From positions 1 through 64,000 of the forward strand of contig JAWKTM010000035.1 of NCBI GenBank assembly GCA_041399085.1: DNA of 64,000 nucleotides, written 5' to 3'. A program made the translations under genes and the position numbers. Below the pieces are notes generated by a model, which saw only the letters and a program-made list of their open reading frames with translations, was not told the origin of the DNA and did not search any database. Positions 63,908-64,000 of this stretch are shown here, one piece after another. This DNA is from JAWKTM01 sp041399085 (GTDB taxonomy: Bacteria > Planctomycetota > Planctomycetia > Pirellulales > Pirellulaceae). The stretch's first letter is position 1. The number at the start of each line of letters is the position of its first letter.

Positions 63908-64000
63908 ATGCCTCGTTCCAAATCCCACGAAATCAATACGGCCCACGCAGTCGATCGTCGTCAGTTTTTGGCCGCCGGAGCCATTGGCGCGGCGGCGACC
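63908..64000 (+). CDS. Tat-exported protein, start only
   Basis: Starts at ATG 63908 and runs off the window. Residues DRRQFLAAGAIGAAAT carry a twin-arginine signal, as in planctomycete oxidoreductases and DUF1501/DUF1552 proteins. Too little is present to name the family. Confidence 0.7.
   Translation, partial: MPRSKSHEINTAHAVDRRQFLAAGAIGAAAT

Overview
The window is chromosomal DNA of a planctomycete, most likely of the order Pirellulales. Marker families are PSCyt1/DUF1549/DUF1553, DUF1592-type and DUF1552 proteins, DUF1501, DUF4058, a Tat-type secreted protein and many secreted hypotheticals, in GC-rich DNA. One tRNA (Phe, GAA) lies on the minus strand at 49411-49483. No rRNA, complete insertion sequence or CRISPR array was seen.

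Layout. 1-5.6 kb: two secreted hypotheticals, a radical SAM/SPASM protein, and a DUF3365 haem protein beside an Rrf2 regulator. 5.8-7.5 kb: a more AT-rich two-gene module (AAA ATPase plus small TOPRIM-like protein) that looks like a split OLD-type nuclease and is a candidate defence system. 7.6-13.9 kb: O-methyltransferase, M14 peptidase, RsgA, DUF1992, a degenerate receiver protein, a HTH-EIIA protein and a response regulator. 13.9-14.9 kb: a repeat island with a 42-bp tandem array between two 176-bp direct repeats.

14.9-38.3 kb: a type II secretion / type IV pilus-like locus in three lobes. Lobe A (minus) has secretin, PilO-like, PilM-PilN fusion and pseudopilins K, J, I, H, G. Lobe B (minus) has K-, I-, J- and H-like pseudopilins. 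Lobe C (plus) has a pilin, response regulator, histidine kinase, STAS protein, GspE, GspF, PilM, PilN, PilO, PilP and PilQ. There are two secretins and two PilM/N/O sets but one ATPase and one GspF. No prepilin peptidase is visible.

38.3-64 kb: ECF sigma factor with a coupled small gene, a PSCyt1/DUF1549/DUF1553 protein, a TolC-like lipoprotein, NAD synthetase, a HigB/HigA-like toxin-antitoxin pair, tRNA-Phe, YqgE, a glycosidase-like propeller protein, DUF456, sialate O-acetylesterase, a DUF1592-type/DUF1552 operon, a PQQ propeller protein, DUF4058, threonine aldolase, an acyltransferase, DUF1501 and the start of a Tat-exported protein.

Six otherwise well-conserved genes carry one to three single-base frame breaks each (PilM-N, GspE, PilP, PSCyt1, sialate esterase, DUF1592). 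The families read through cleanly on both sides of each break, so consensus indel errors in a draft assembly are more likely than six separate pseudogenes.
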